The notes: generated from the letters alone by a model not told the origin. Shown: positions 27,546 through 37,981, counted from the stretch's first letter. The stretch is DNA of 64,000 nucleotides from Methylovulum sp. (GCF_028687615.1 NZ_JAQTZU010000007.1:62001-126000); one strand, 5' to 3'. A program made the numbers and translations.

Positions 27546-27554
27546 TTTCATCGC

Positions 27555-30260
27555 TTAGTTTTCTGGGTCGGGTTTATTAGCCGCCACGTTTTCGCTTATC
27601 GCCACTGTTTCGGTCACCGGCTGGCTGGTTTCCACCTGATGTTCGATGGCGGTTTGCTGGGGCACGGATTCCTGTTGGATAGACTGGACATTGTCTTGCA
27701 CAACAACGGCTTCAGAAGCTTGCTCTGACCATGCGGGCGGGGCGGCTTCAATAGCTGGGGCCACGGGTTCAGAAGCTTCAGATGCCTGGACTGGAGGCTT
27801 CGCTTCTTCATAAACGGGTTCAAAATGTTCAACAGGTGCGTAAACAGTTTGCACGCTTGACGCAAAGTTTTTCGCTTCGCTATCAAGATTTTGGGCAATC
27901 TGTAAATTTTCCTCAGTTTTCTCGGTTTTTTCTAGTTGTGCACTGGAATTATCGGGTAATGACGGCTCGAAATCTTTAAAGCTTTGTTCGCCATCATTTT
28001 CATGTGCAGCTTCATGTACAGCCAACCCTTCCTCACCATCAGAATTGCCTTCACCATCGTCTTCTGGCTTTTTGTAGTTAGGATTACGTGGTCTTCTGCG
28101 GTTCGGGCCGCGTCTGCCCGAACGTTTGGATGAAGAATTCTTGGTTGCTTGATCGTCGCCGGAGGTTTCAACGGCATTTTCAGAATCCGTTAGGGATGCC
28201 ACCAATTCAGCTTCTTCGTTGCTGTCATAAGCGCCGTTATCGTGCAGTTCATCAGACACTTCCTGCGGTGCGTTTGCCGAAGGTGGCGGAATAATGTTCG
28301 GTCTGACATTGCGTCCAGGTGCTCTAAACTGGCGTGGGGTTTGCGTTGATGATTCCCCCGCAGGTTTTTCCGGGGTGGGTTTTTCTTGCTTGTCGGGTTC
28401 CTGGTTTGTCGTTGGTTCGCGCTCACGGTCACGATTGTAATTTTTGTTCCGGTTACGTTTCCGGCTGGAACTACGGCTACGGCTGGATGGCGGGTTGCCA
28501 TTGGTTTTCGTTTCAACAACTTCCACGGGTTCGGCGGCAACTTCGGGTGTCTCGTTCCCATTGTTTTCTGGTTCGTTGGCAACCACGCTGACCAGTTTGT
28601 GCCAGAAGCGTTTGATCAAACCGGCGGCTTCATTTTTATGCGTGATGGGCTCAGGAACATCATGGGTAAATTCTTGGATAAACGGTTTTTCCACTTTGCT
28701 TTTCATTTGTTGGGCAAAGTCTGGAATGGCGATTTCTTCGGCTTTTATCTGGATGTAACTGGGTTTTTCATCAGCAGCCGTTTCTTTTTCCTTGATGCGC
28801 TCAATTTCGTAAGCGGGGGTTTCCATGTGTTTGCTGGGCAAAATGACGATGCCGACTTTCAAGCGGTTTTCAATTTGCTCAATGGCACTACGTTTTTCAT
28901 TCAACAAAAAAGTCGCGGATTCAATCGGCAAATGCACGATGACTTTTTCCGTGCTTTTTTTCATTGCCTCTTCTTCAATCAGACGCAGCACCGACAAGGC
29001 CACCGATTCTACGTTTCTGATCGTGCCTTGGCCTTTACAGCGGGGGCAGATGATTTGCGTGGAATCGCCTAAAGAAGGCCGCATCCGTTGCCGTGACATT
29101 TCCAGTAAACCGAATCTGGAGATTTTTCCGGTTTGGATGCGGGCGCGGTCTATTTTAATCGCATCCCGTAGATGGTTTTCGACACTGCGCTGGTTTTTGT
29201 TGGACATCATGTCGATGAAGTCGATGACAAACAGGCCGCCTAAGTCACGCAACCTGAGCTGGCGGGCAATTTCTTCCGCCGCTTCCAGGTTGGTGTTGAG
29301 TGCGGTTTCCTCAATGTCGCTGCCTTTGGTGGCGCGAGCCGAGTTGATGTCTATCGAGGTCAAGGCTTCGGTGTGGTCGATGACGATGGAGCCGCCAGAC
29401 GGCAAGGACACTTCGCGGTTGTAGGCGACTTCAATCTGCGCTTCGATTTGGTAGCGGTTGAACAATGGCACGGCGTCTTGGTACAACTTGGCTTTGGGCA
29501 AGAAATGCGGCATGACTTGCTTCAAGAATTTTTGTACCAAGGCAAAGGATTCTTGGTTGTCGATCAATATTTCATCGACATCGCCGCGTAAATGGTCACG
29601 CAGGGCGCGGATGATGACATTGCTTTCCTGAAACACCAAAAACGGGGCTTTTTGTTCGGTGGCGGAGCGTTCGATGGATTCCCACAACTGCATCAGGTAA
29701 TTCAAATCCCATTGCAGTTCTTCGGCGTTTTTGCCACAACCGGCGGTGCGGACGATCAAACCCATGTTGTCAGGGATGGTCAAGGAAGCCATGACTTCGC
29801 GCAATTCACTGCGGGTGTCGCCTTCAATGCGCCGGGAAATGCCGCCGGCTTTGGGATTATTCGGCATCAGCACCAAATAAGTGCCAGCCAAACTGATGTA
29901 GGTGGTCAAGGCCGCGCCTTTGTTGCCGCGCTCTTCCTTTTCAATTTGCACGACAATTTCCTGGCCTTCTTTGATCAGGTCTTTTACAGAGGCACGGCGG
30001 CCTTCTTCGGCACCTTCCGGCGCATTACGGTAAGCGGGGGAGATTTCTTTGAAAGGTAAAAAACCGTGTTTTTCTGCGCCGTAATTGATGAATGCCGCTT
30101 CTAAACTGGGTTCTACGCGGGTGATGATGCCTTTATAAATATTGGATTTTTTTTGTTCTTTTGATGGTACTTCTATGTCAAAATCATATAGTTTTTGACC
30201 GTCTACCAAAGCGACCCGCAGTTCTTCCGCCTGCGTGGCGTTGATAAGCATTCTTTTCAT
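27555..30260 (-). CDS. rne: Ribonuclease E
   Basis: This 901-residue endoribonuclease begins [10 protein letters not shown], as RNase E does. An S1 RNA-binding domain (about 35-125) is followed by the RNase H-like and DNase I-like catalytic region, with magnesium-binding aspartates in [13 protein letters not shown] and FVIDFIDM, and the zinc-link CPRCKGQG. The C-terminal ~390 residues are low-complexity, with an Arg-rich RNA-binding stretch ([13 protein letters not shown]) and acidic repeats typical of the degradosome scaffold. It is essential for mRNA decay and rRNA/tRNA maturation. It diverges from rluC, the conserved gammaproteobacterial arrangement. Confidence 0.96.
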   Translation of the reverse strand: MKRMLINATQAEELRVALVDGQKLYDFDIEVPSKEQKKSNIYKGIITRVEPSLEAAFINYGAEKHGFLPFKEISPAYRNAPEGAEEGRRASVKDLIKEGQEIVVQIEKEERGNKGAALTTYISLAGTYLVLMPNNPKAGGISRRIEGDTRSELREVMASLTIPDNMGLIVRTAGCGKNAEELQWDLNYLMQLWESIERSATEQKAPFLVFQESNVIIRALRDHLRGDVDEILIDNQESFALVQKFLKQVMPHFLPKAKLYQDAVPLFNRYQIEAQIEVAYNREVSLPSGGSIVIDHTEALTSIDINSARATKGSDIEETALNTNLEAAEEIARQLRLRDLGGLFVIDFIDMMSNKNQRSVENHLRDAIKIDRARIQTGKISRFGLLEMSRQRMRPSLGDSTQIICPRCKGQGTIRNVESVALSVLRLIEEEAMKKSTEKVIVHLPIESATFLLNEKRSAIEQIENRLKVGIVILPSKHMETPAYEIERIKEKETAADEKPSYIQIKAEEIAIPDFAQQMKSKVEKPFIQEFTHDVPEPITHKNEAAGLIKRFWHKLVSVVANEPENNGNETPEVAAEPVEVVETKTNGNPPSSRSRSSSRKRNRNKNYNRDREREPTTNQEPDKQEKPTPEKPAGESSTQTPRQFRAPGRNVRPNIIPPPSANAPQEVSDELHDNGAYDSNEEAELVASLTDSENAVETSGDDQATKNSSSKRSGRRGPNRRRPRNPNYKKPEDDGEGNSDGEEGLAVHEAAHENDGEQSFKDFEPSLPDNSSAQLEKTEKTEENLQIAQNLDSEAKNFASSVQTVYAPVEHFEPVYEEAKPPVQASEASEPVAPAIEAAPPAWSEQASEAVVVQDNVQSIQQESVPQQTAIEHQVETSQPVTETVAISENVAANKPDPEN

Positions 30261-30760
30261 TGTGTATCCTTGTTGTGTCCTGCTCCGTGGTCAGACTTTA
30301 TTAATCAGACTGGCTTAATTCCTAGTGCAAAGTGGGTAGTCAATACAATATGGCGATAGTGGGTAAAAAAACACCATCAATTTGGCTTTTTAAAGTGTCA
30401 TTGTTGTTTTTCAGCGCGATATTGTCAGTATCTTGATCTTCAGCGGATGAAGACAACGGTACCGGCGCTCACAAACACGAAGTCAAACCAGTCTTGGGGT
30501 AAATTCTGTTTTCAGCAGGAGTTTAAAATCGCGCATCTAGGGTCGAGCGATGAACCCAAAAAATCTTGTGTTATGAAGCCTAAGTCAAGCGGCATTATGT
30601 TTGCCTTGTTATCTTCATTGGTTTGCCCCAAGCCGGTTTTATGGTTAATCAGCGGGGCGGGTATGTTTTTTTTGAAAACGTGCCTAATATAGCAACCTTA
30701 TCGCCCTACAGCAATTTAAAGAATCAATCCAGTCCATAATACTGATATTATTAACTCATA
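30261..30760. other. Divergent rne-rluC spacer
   Basis: This 500-bp spacer separates divergent genes. A long rne leader is expected here because RNase E usually autoregulates through its 5' UTR. I see no gene I can support and cannot define the leader structure by eye. Confidence 0.5.
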
Positions 30761-31723
30761 ATGACCATAACAGAACACAGCCCGTCCCCAAAAGTCCAAT
30801 TGGTCGAAATCACCGAAGAACAATGTGACCAACGTTTGGACAATTTTTTAATCACGTTTCTGAAAGGTGTGCCGAAAAGCCATATTTACCGGATCGTCCG
30901 TAAAGGTGAAGTGCGCGTCAATAAGGGTAGGGTGGATGTCAAATACCGGCTGGAAACAGGCGATGTCGTGCGCGTCCCACCTGTGCGGGTTGCGGAAAAA
31001 GCCCCCGAATTGTTTGTCGGCCAACATTTGCAAGACGCGCTGGAACAAGGTGTGCTGTTTGAAGACGACGCTTTTATGATTATCAATAAACCTGCCGGTT
31101 ACGCCGTGCATGGTGGCAGTGGGGTCAATTCCGGCATTATCGAAGGTTTACGCTCTATCAGGCCGAACGCGCCATTTTTGGAACTGGTGCATCGTCTGGA
31201 TAAAGACACCTCCGGCTGTTTGCTGATCGCCAAAAAACGCAGCGCCTTAAAAAAACTGCATACGCTGTTCCGTGAAGACCAAGTCCAGAAAACCTATATC
31301 GCTTTGCTGGCAGGGCAATGGCTTAGAAAAAAGCTGGTCGTCAACGCCCCTCTACAAAAAAACATCAGTCAAGGCGGCGAACGCATGGTGTTTGTCAGCA
31401 AAACGGGTAAAGATGCAGAAACCTTGTTCCGGCGGATCAAACTGTTTGCCGATTCCACGTTGGTCGAAGCGTCGCCCAAAACGGGGCGCACCCACCAAAT
31501 CCGCGTCCATGCCGCCACCAGTTTGGGCCATCCGATAGTCGGCGACGAGCGCTATGGTCAAGATGAAGTCAACAAGGCTTTCCGTAGCCGTGGTTTCAAA
31601 CGGATGTTTTTACACGCCGCCATTTTGCAATTTGAACATCCGGTCACAGGTGAAATGTTGACCACTTCAGCCCCATTACCTCAACAACTAGATAATTTAC
31701 TAATTTATGAAGAAAGCATTTGA
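30761..31723 (+). CDS. rluC: 23S rRNA pseudouridine synthase RluC
   Basis: This 320-residue enzyme has an N-terminal S4 RNA-binding domain (about 18-75) and a RluA-type catalytic domain with the signature HRLDKDTSGCLLIAKK (catalytic Asp in the RLDKDT motif). RluC converts three uridines of 23S rRNA to pseudouridine. The position opposite rne and the length favour RluC over RluA or RluD. Its 3' end overlaps the HAD gene by 17 bases. Confidence 0.9.
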   Translation: MTITEHSPSPKVQLVEITEEQCDQRLDNFLITFLKGVPKSHIYRIVRKGEVRVNKGRVDVKYRLETGDVVRVPPVRVAEKAPELFVGQHLQDALEQGVLFEDDAFMIINKPAGYAVHGGSGVNSGIIEGLRSIRPNAPFLELVHRLDKDTSGCLLIAKKRSALKKLHTLFREDQVQKTYIALLAGQWLRKKLVVNAPLQKNISQGGERMVFVSKTGKDAETLFRRIKLFADSTLVEASPKTGRTHQIRVHAATSLGHPIVGDERYGQDEVNKAFRSRGFKRMFLHAAILQFEHPVTGEMLTTSAPLPQQLDNLLIYEESI

Positions 31724-32354
31724 TTTGATCATATTCGATTGGGACGGCACTTTAATCGATTCGATAGACTGGATAGTCCATTGTTTACAAAAAGCGGGGG
31801 CGTTGAGCGATTGCGCCATCCCCGAACAGCAGGCCGCCAAAGATGTGATAGGGCTTAGCATTGATAAAGCCATGCAGGCTTTGTTTCCCGAAGCCGACGA
31901 TCAAAAAATCGAAAAACTGGTGCGCCATTACAGGGAAGAATATTTTTCCAAACAACCCAGCCCGGATGATTTGTTCACGGGTGTTTATGACATGTTGGTG
32001 CAGCTAAAAGCGGACGGGTATTTACTTGCCGTCGCCACTGGCAAAGCCCGCGCCGGTCTTGATCAAGCACTGGCTGGTACCGGCACGGGGGACTTGTTCA
32101 TCACCACGCGTTGCGCTGATGAAACGGCCTCCAAACCAGACCCGCGCATGTTGCATGAAATCATGGCGCACACCCAAGTCGATAAAACACGGGTGTTGAT
32201 GGTCGGCGATTCCATCCACGATTTGCAAATGGCCCAAAATGCGCAAATTGCGTCCATCGCCGTGGCTTGTGGCGCACATAGCGAAGACTTCTTGCAACAA
32301 TACAAGCCCTTGCGCTGTCTACAATTGCCTACGCAATTACTGGATTTAATTTAA
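31707..32354 (+). CDS. HAD-superfamily phosphatase (phosphoglycolate phosphatase-like)
   Basis: This 215-residue HAD hydrolase has all the motifs: DWDGTL (nucleophile Asp), the ATGK segment, K in SKPDP, and MVGDSIHD. A small alpha-helical cap suggests a Gph/PGP-like or sugar-phosphate phosphatase. It overlaps rluC by 17 bases and is followed 12 bp later by the S49 peptidase, so the three form one operon. The substrate is uncertain. Confidence 0.85.
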   Translation: MKKAFDLIIFDWDGTLIDSIDWIVHCLQKAGALSDCAIPEQQAAKDVIGLSIDKAMQALFPEADDQKIEKLVRHYREEYFSKQPSPDDLFTGVYDMLVQLKADGYLLAVATGKARAGLDQALAGTGTGDLFITTRCADETASKPDPRMLHEIMAHTQVDKTRVLMVGDSIHDLQMAQNAQIASIAVACGAHSEDFLQQYKPLRCLQLPTQLLDLI

Positions 32355-32366
32355 GGTTAAAATTTA

Positions 32367-33335
32367 ATGAAAAATCAACAAGATAACTTGAAAAATACTG
32401 CTGACGGAACCAATTGGGAGCGGGCAGTTTTAGAAAAACTGGCGTTTTCAGCACTTTCCGAACAAAAAGCCACCCGTCGCTGGGGGATTTTTTTTAAATC
32501 CTTAATGTTTTTATATTTGTTGGTGTTATTGGGGGTGGCGGTTTATCCAAAAATTAAATTGGATCATAATTCATCCAGCCAGCATACCGCTGTCATTGAT
32601 CTGGTCGGCATGATCGCCGAAGGTAAGGATGCCAACGCAGAGGATTTGATTGAAAGCCTGCGAGATGCCGTTAAAGATGAAAATACCAAAGGGATCATCA
32701 TCCATGCCAATTCCCCCGGTGGTAGTCCGGTGCAATCGGCTTATGTTTACGATGAAATCCGCAAAATCAAAAAAGAGCATCCGCAATTACCAATTTATGC
32801 TGTCGTTAGCGATATTTGCGCATCCGGTTGTTATTACATAGCTTCAGCCAGCGACAAGATTTTTGTCAATCCTGCGAGCTTGATCGGCTCCATCGGCGTG
32901 TTGATGGACGGCTTCGGTTTTGTTGATGCCATGAAAAATCTCGGCGTAGAACGACGCTTGTTGACGGCCGGGGCGCACAAAGCCATGCTTGATCCGTTCT
33001 CGCCGCCTAAAGAAGATGAAACTGTCTACATGAAAGACTTGCTGAACCAAGTCCATCAGCAATTTATCACCGCCGTAAAAGCCGGACGTGGCGACCGCTT
33101 AAAAGAAACGCCGGATATGTTTTCCGGTTTGGTCTGGACCGGGGAGGCCGGCGTAAAATTGGGTATCGCCGATGATTTTGCCAATGAAGACACCGTCGCC
33201 CGCGAAATGATTGGCGCCGAGAAGCGGGTTGATTTTACGCAACGGGAAGCGTTGATTGACAAATTGGCGGGGAAATTGGGTGCGGCATTTGAACGTGCGA
33301 TCAGTAGTGTGTTGCAAACACCGTCTTTGCGCTGA
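32367..33335 (+). CDS. S49 family signal peptide peptidase (SppA-type)
   Basis: This 322-residue protein has one N-terminal membrane helix (about residues 45-65) and an S49/ClpP-like core. HANSPGGSPVQSAY is the oxyanion/substrate segment, and the serine nucleophile is in DICASGCYYIAS; the catalytic Lys is expected in the following NPASLIGSIG region. It degrades cleaved signal peptides in the inner membrane. It has the length of short single-domain SppA (SohB/SppA36 class) rather than the 67-kDa form. Confidence 0.88.
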   Translation: MKNQQDNLKNTADGTNWERAVLEKLAFSALSEQKATRRWGIFFKSLMFLYLLVLLGVAVYPKIKLDHNSSSQHTAVIDLVGMIAEGKDANAEDLIESLRDAVKDENTKGIIIHANSPGGSPVQSAYVYDEIRKIKKEHPQLPIYAVVSDICASGCYYIASASDKIFVNPASLIGSIGVLMDGFGFVDAMKNLGVERRLLTAGAHKAMLDPFSPPKEDETVYMKDLLNQVHQQFITAVKAGRGDRLKETPDMFSGLVWTGEAGVKLGIADDFANEDTVAREMIGAEKRVDFTQREALIDKLAGKLGAAFERAISSVLQTPSLR

Positions 33336-33487
33336 GGGCATACGCGCCTTATGCTTATTTTATGCGTGCAATTAAGTTATGTGTGCAATTAAGCGCGGGT
33401 TCAGGGTCATCGGATACCTTGTTGCAACAACAGAAAGAATAAACCGTTCTTTATGTATGGCTCCAACTAACCATTTCAGGAAATTTT

Positions 33488-33763
33488 ATGAAAAACCTCA
33501 TTCAAACCACCATACTGGTGCTGTTACTGGGGAATAACTGTTTTGCCGAAGACGGTAACATCAACCCCTTACCCGCCGCCCAAACCATCAGTCTGGAGAG
33601 GGCCGCCAACCAAGTGATCCAGGACGAACATAACCGCCTACTGGGTGCTGAAACCGAACAAATTGACGACAAATCCGTCCATGTGATTAAAGTCCTGACC
33701 GAACAAGGCCATATCCGCCACTATAAATTTGATGCCGTAACTGGCCAATTGCTTGGCAACTAA
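33488..33763 (+). CDS. Secreted PepSY-domain protein
   Basis: This 91-residue protein has a signal peptide (residues 1-20, cleaved after CFA) and a PepSY-like domain ending HYKFDAVTGQLLGN. PepSY proteins often act as periplasmic modulators of proteases or sensors. It lies 24 bp before a response regulator and kinase of the PhoP/PhoQ class, so it probably feeds this two-component system or is its target. AGGAAA precedes the ATG. Confidence 0.8.
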   Translation: MKNLIQTTILVLLLGNNCFAEDGNINPLPAAQTISLERAANQVIQDEHNRLLGAETEQIDDKSVHVIKVLTEQGHIRHYKFDAVTGQLLGN

Positions 33764-33787
33764 CTCCACAACACACGGTTACCTACT

Positions 33788-34462
33788 ATGCGTATTTTAG
33801 TTGTTGAAGATGAAATAACCCTTTGCGAACAAATCCAACATTTTTTTGCCGAACGGGGGTTTGCCGTCGACACCGCCCATAACGGTGCCGACGGTTTTTA
33901 CATGGGCAAGGAATTCCCGATTGATGCGGCGGTGATAGACATCGGCTTGCCGGATTTTTCCGGCATCGAACTGATCAAACGCCTGCGTAAAAATAAAATC
34001 ATCATACCCATTTTGATTCTGACGGCGCGTAGCCGTTGGCAGGAAAAAGTCGAAGGCCTGGAAGCCGGCGCCGATGATTATCTGGTCAAGCCTTTCCATT
34101 ATGAAGAATTGCTGGCGCGGATCAACGCGCTGATCCGCCGTTCGGCGGGGCAGGCGCATCCGATCCTGACCCATGACAATATCGAACTCGACACCGTCGC
34201 CCAGGAAGTCAGCGTCTCCGGTATTAAACTGGAACTCACCGCTTACGAATACAAGGTGTTGGAATACCTGATGTTCCGCAAGGGCGAGCTGATTTCCAAA
34301 TCGGTGTTGACCGCGCATATTTACGATGAAGATTTTGACCGCGACAGCAACGTCATCGAAGTGTTCATCGGACGCTTGCGTAAAAAACTCGACCCCGACG
34401 GGACCCGCAAACCGATAGAAACCCTGCGCGGACGCGGTTACCGCATTCCAGCCACATCCTGA
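33788..34462 (+). CDS. OmpR/PhoP-family response regulator
   Basis: This 224-residue protein has a receiver (residues 1-115; phospho-Asp in AAVIDIGLPDFSG, Lys in DYLVKPFH) and a winged-helix DNA-binding domain (130-222; VIEVFIGRLRKKLD). It is transcribed with a PepSY protein upstream and a histidine kinase 14 bp downstream. The signal and targets are unknown; PhoP/QseB-like similarity suggests envelope or cation sensing. Confidence 0.9.
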   Translation: MRILVVEDEITLCEQIQHFFAERGFAVDTAHNGADGFYMGKEFPIDAAVIDIGLPDFSGIELIKRLRKNKIIIPILILTARSRWQEKVEGLEAGADDYLVKPFHYEELLARINALIRRSAGQAHPILTHDNIELDTVAQEVSVSGIKLELTAYEYKVLEYLMFRKGELISKSVLTAHIYDEDFDRDSNVIEVFIGRLRKKLDPDGTRKPIETLRGRGYRIPATS

Positions 34463-34476
34463 CGCAGGTATCGCAC

Positions 34477-35820
34477 TTGCGCCTAAAATCCTTAAGTTTC
34501 CGCCTGCTCATCGCCGAGGGCTTGGCGCTGACCGTCTTTTTTGCACTGGTTGCAGTCATCCTCGAACAAGGCTTTCGTGACAGTGCCGAAAAAGCCTTGG
34601 AAGAACGTTTGCAAGTGCAAATTTATTCCTTGCTGTCATCGGCGGAAATCAATAATTCGGGCGAGTTGAAAATGCCCGAACATTTGCCGGAGCCGCGTTT
34701 TATCAATCCGGGTTCCGGGCTTTATGGCTTTATCCAGCAGAAAAAAAACCAATTGATCTGGCGTTCACCGTCCGCCATCGGTTTGGATGTCATCACCCCG
34801 CCGCCGTTAAATGTCGGCGACTCGTACTTTTCTTTCGACAAACATGGGCGGTATGTGCTGCATTACGAGGTGTATTGGCAAAACATCGCGGGCATTGAGC
34901 GCGAATATACGTTTACCGTCGCCGAAGACGCCCAGTTCGTCAGGAACCAGGTCGAACAATTACAGGAGACCTTGCGCGTCTGGTTGTTGTTTATCGGCGT
35001 GGTCTTGGTCACCATCCAATTTACCTTGTTACGTTGGAGCTTAAAGCCTTTGCGTTCCATCGCCACCGATCTGGAAGCTATTGAAAAAGGGAATAAAACC
35101 CATCTGGACGGCGAATATCCCAGTGAATTGAAAGGCTTGGTCGGCAACCTCAACGCTTTTATCAGCATGGAGAGGGCGCATCTGGAACGCTATCGCAACA
35201 ACCTTGCCGATCTCGCGCATAGTTTAAAGACCCCGCTGGCGATTTTGCGCGGTTGTGTGGAATCATTCAGCGCCAATACCGAAACGGTCAAAGAACAAAT
35301 CTCGCGCATGGATGAAATTGTCGAATACCAACTGCACCGCGCCGCCGCCAAAGGTGGGCAGAAAACCATCAAAACCGTCGATTTGCCGGAGATAACCAAT
35401 AAAATCATCGCGTCGTTAAACAAAGTCTATCTGGATAAAGGCATCACCATCACCGCCGTTATGCCGGAGTCTTTGCCGATTTATTGTGAAGAAGGCGATA
35501 TGTATGAAATTATCGGTAACTTGCTCGACAACGCCTGTAAATGGTGCAAGCAGAACGTCAAAATCAGCGTCTTGCTGAACATCCGCAATAACCGCCGGAA
35601 TTTTTCCGTGTTGATACAAATTGAAGACGACGGCCCTGGAATCCCGCCTGGTAAATTTAACGAAATACTAAAACGCGGTGTCAGGGCGGATGAAAATATC
35701 CACGGCCACGGCATTGGCATGAGCGTGGTTTATGAACTGGTCAATTTGCTGGGTGGTAAATTGGAAGGCGGTAAAAGTGCGGCCTTGGGCGGGATGAAAT
35801 GGGGGGTTTATTTGCCTTGA
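34477..35820 (+). CDS. Sensor histidine kinase (PhoQ-like)
   Basis: This 447-residue membrane kinase starts at TTG 34477. It has helix 1 (about 10-30), a periplasmic domain of about 135 residues, helix 2 (about 168-188), HAMP, an H-box ADLAHSLKTPLAILRG (phospho-His), an N-box NLLDNACKW and GHGIGMSVV. It pairs with the adjacent response regulator. The acidic, PhoQ-like periplasmic domain is an inference from size and position. Confidence 0.9.
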   Translation: MRLKSLSFRLLIAEGLALTVFFALVAVILEQGFRDSAEKALEERLQVQIYSLLSSAEINNSGELKMPEHLPEPRFINPGSGLYGFIQQKKNQLIWRSPSAIGLDVITPPPLNVGDSYFSFDKHGRYVLHYEVYWQNIAGIEREYTFTVAEDAQFVRNQVEQLQETLRVWLLFIGVVLVTIQFTLLRWSLKPLRSIATDLEAIEKGNKTHLDGEYPSELKGLVGNLNAFISMERAHLERYRNNLADLAHSLKTPLAILRGCVESFSANTETVKEQISRMDEIVEYQLHRAAAKGGQKTIKTVDLPEITNKIIASLNKVYLDKGITITAVMPESLPIYCEEGDMYEIIGNLLDNACKWCKQNVKISVLLNIRNNRRNFSVLIQIEDDGPGIPPGKFNEILKRGVRADENIHGHGIGMSVVYELVNLLGGKLEGGKSAALGGMKWGVYLP

Positions 35821-35849
35821 AATAGATCGTTTCAAGGCGTTGTTTTTAT

Positions 35850-36240
35850 TTAAGATTGTTATCACTTCCTTGCTTGGGAAACCAACAGGAAAGGGTCGGA
35901 CAGGTTTTCTCAATCGATACAACGCCGATATGTCTTCATCCCCATAGCCTTCCGCCATCAACCGTTCGTAGTCGGTAACGGTCATCGCCGACAAAGGGAT
36001 GGCGACATGGGCTTTTTCCGCCATGCGTTGGCAGATTTTCAAATCCTTATGGTGTAAAGCCAGCTTAAAGCCCGGCGCAAACGCCAAGGCTTCTGTCACC
36101 GCTTGGTTGATGCCCGCACATAAGACTTGGTTGACCGCTTTGGTCGCTTGCCCGGAACCAGTAGGGCCGATATGGATAATGCGTGAAGACATGGCTTCCA
36201 GCACCGGGCGCACTTTGTCCAACGTATCCGCATCGCCTCG
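35850..36240 (-). pseudogene. Remnant of a 3-hydroxyisobutyrate/tartronate semialdehyde-type dehydrogenase
   Basis: About 125 residues match the C-terminal helical domain of beta-hydroxyacid dehydrogenases: the RIIHIGPTGSGQATKAVNQVL segment with the conserved substrate-binding GxGQxxKxxNQ, up to the DISALYRL end. The whole NAD-binding domain is missing and is replaced in frame by transposase sequence. The open frame (35668-36282) has also lost its natural stop and runs into antisense kinase sequence. It is non-functional as a dehydrogenase. Confidence 0.8.
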
Positions 36241-36510
36241 CTTGAGCTGTGCTTCGAGTTTTTCGCTATGCCCATACGGCAACGCGCTGTGCCGCAGGGC
36301 ATTGGCGTCTATCTTTTCGCCATCCAGGCCGGCTTGGGCATTTTCATCTCGTGCGCAAGCTTAAGGACTTGCCCAAACACCCCGGCCAATCCATTCAAAA
36401 AACGCCGCCGGCAGGTCGCCAAGGTGTCATGGTCGGGATGGCGGCCCGCTGCGATAAAACGAAACGCCACCGAAACGCGTCAACTGATGATATTAAATGT
36501 TTTTAAATCC
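36241..36510 (-). pseudogene. IS1182-type transposase fragment
   Basis: Read on the minus strand, AAGRHPDHDTLATCRRRFLNG and LAHEMKM, then after a frame change DGEKIDANALRHSALPYGHS and EKLEAQLK, match the N-terminal half of IS1182-family transposases. The fragment lacks the DDE core. It is joined in frame to the dehydrogenase remnant at about 36240. Confidence 0.7.
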
Positions 36511-36514
36511 TTCC

Positions 36515-37483
36515 TTATTTTCCCGCTATAAACGCATCGGCATAAATGTCCTTAAGCGACGCACCTTTTAGATAAGCCATTTTTTGGCTGTGTTTGACCA
36601 TTTCTGGATGTCCGCACAAATATACCCGCCAACCTTTGAGGCTGTCCTTGTCCGCCAAGGCGAGGTCATGGGCACGGCCTTGTGCAAAGCCAGGCTTGCT
36701 GTGTTTCTCAGATAGGCAGGCGGTGTATTGGAAGTTGGCAAATTTTTCTTCCAGCTTGCGTAGTTCATCGCTTAGATACAAACCATCCGCATTACGGCTA
36801 CCGTGGAATAAATGGATAACACCATTATGCCCTTGGTTAAGTGCGTCGTTGATGATGCCATATAGCGGGGCCAGGCCGCTGCCCGTGCCAATCAATAGCA
36901 GCGGTTGCCCGTGGTTTCCTGGCAGGTAATAACAATTGCCTTGCGCTTGTGACAGGGTGACGGGGCTGCCAATAGCCAGTTCATCATGTGCCCAGTTGCT
37001 GAATTGTCCTTGCGGTAAGCGGCGGATGTGAAATTCTAAAAGATTCCCTGTTTGGGGGCTGATGGCGATGGAATAACTGCGCGTCAAGCCGTCGCCGCGC
37101 CGCAGGTTAATAAATTGTCCGGCGTAAAATTCCAGTGGGGTTTCGTATTGCAACACCAAGCGCAGAATATCCGGCGCGAGTAGTTGTTTTTTGATGACTA
37201 CGGCATTAACGGCAAACGTTTGCTGGTCGGGCAGGGCGACGGTCATGTCCTGTTCGGGGTAACAGCGGCAAGCCAGGAAATAGTTTTGCCGCTGCAACGT
37301 GTCTTTAAGTCCGGTCTGGGAATTGGCGGGTGGAGCCACATTGAGGCAACGCATCAGGCAAGATTGGCAAACGCCTTGCCGGCAGCTATAGGGAATGCGG
37401 AGATTGGCTTTTAACAACGCATCCAGCAAGGTTTCATCGCCAGGGCAGGCGAATTGGGTTTCGCCTAAGCTAATTTGCGGCAT
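36515..37483 (-). CDS. 2Fe-2S/FAD/NAD(P)H oxidoreductase (ferredoxin reductase-like)
   Basis: From the second in-frame ATG (37483) this is 322 residues; the first, at 37498, adds five. A plant-type 2Fe-2S domain (CRQGVCQSCLMRC plus the later FLACRC) is followed by an FAD-binding domain (RSYSIA) and an NAD(P)-binding domain (LLIGTGSGLAPLYG, CGHPEM). Such reductases carry electrons from NAD(P)H to a partner protein. The gene lies immediately downstream of the truncated hemoglobin gene. I infer that it re-reduces that hemoglobin, as flavohemoglobins do in one chain. Confidence 0.87.
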   Translation of the reverse strand: MPQISLGETQFACPGDETLLDALLKANLRIPYSCRQGVCQSCLMRCLNVAPPANSQTGLKDTLQRQNYFLACRCYPEQDMTVALPDQQTFAVNAVVIKKQLLAPDILRLVLQYETPLEFYAGQFINLRRGDGLTRSYSIAISPQTGNLLEFHIRRLPQGQFSNWAHDELAIGSPVTLSQAQGNCYYLPGNHGQPLLLIGTGSGLAPLYGIINDALNQGHNGVIHLFHGSRNADGLYLSDELRKLEEKFANFQYTACLSEKHSKPGFAQGRAHDLALADKDSLKGWRVYLCGHPEMVKHSQKMAYLKGASLKDIYADAFIAGK

Positions 37484-37501
37484 GTGGCCCCCATCCAATG
37501 C

Positions 37502-37888
37502 TTATTTGCCTAATACGTCATTGCGCGTGGTTTCTGCCAGCGTGGCGACTTGGGTCACCAAGTTTTCAGGGACATTCAATTCGCGTAAAGTGGCGGTCAG
37601 GTTTTCCATCACGGCATCAAAATGGCTGTCGTCCAGCCCCATTTTCACGAAACGGGCATGGGCGTCACGCATGTCTTGCCCGGTGTAGTTGTTGGGGCCG
37701 CCAAAGGCCATCGTCAAAAAGGCTTTTTGTTTGGCGGCCTGTTGTTCCATGTCAACGTTGTCGAAGAAACGGTTGATACGGTAATCCGCCAGCACTTTGC
37801 GGTAAAAAATATCGACTGCCGCGTCGACTGCCGCCACGCCGCCGAGTTGGTCAAATAGGGATGCTGTGGTTGCTTGTGCTTCACTCAT
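37502..37888 (-). CDS. Group 1 truncated hemoglobin
   Basis: This 128-residue 2-over-2 globin has SLFDQLGG at the N-terminus, B10 Tyr and CD1 Phe (FYRKVLADYRINRFFDNVD), FGGPNNYTGQDM around the E-F region, and the proximal His in AHARFVKMGL. Such globins bind O2 and NO and can dioxygenate NO to nitrate when re-reduced. It is the first gene of an operon with the 2Fe-2S flavin reductase. A GGAGCAG-type ribosome site precedes it. It is divergent from a Cys-rich regulator. Confidence 0.92.
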   Translation of the reverse strand: MSEAQATTASLFDQLGGVAAVDAAVDIFYRKVLADYRINRFFDNVDMEQQAAKQKAFLTMAFGGPNNYTGQDMRDAHARFVKMGLDDSHFDAVMENLTATLRELNVPENLVTQVATLAETTRNDVLGK

Positions 37889-37981
37889 GGTCTGCTCCTC
37901 TTGTTGTGTTTATTGTTATAGGTTTAGTTTGGTTTGGCTAAGCTGGTCCGCTTACCGTCAGAAAGTGTATCTTAATGCAAA

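Larger units (their letters stand above)
27148..27554. other. Spacer between hyf-like operon and rne
   Basis: This 407-bp region between convergent genes holds an 11-bp tandem repeat, one copy of a 138-bp inverted-repeat element and a hairpin near the rne end (all listed separately). No ORF is convincing. Confidence 0.6.

Noticed and set aside
30447..30692. 81-codon frame between rne and rluC
   Set aside because: No recognisable motif or ribosome site; it lies in a divergent regulatory spacer.
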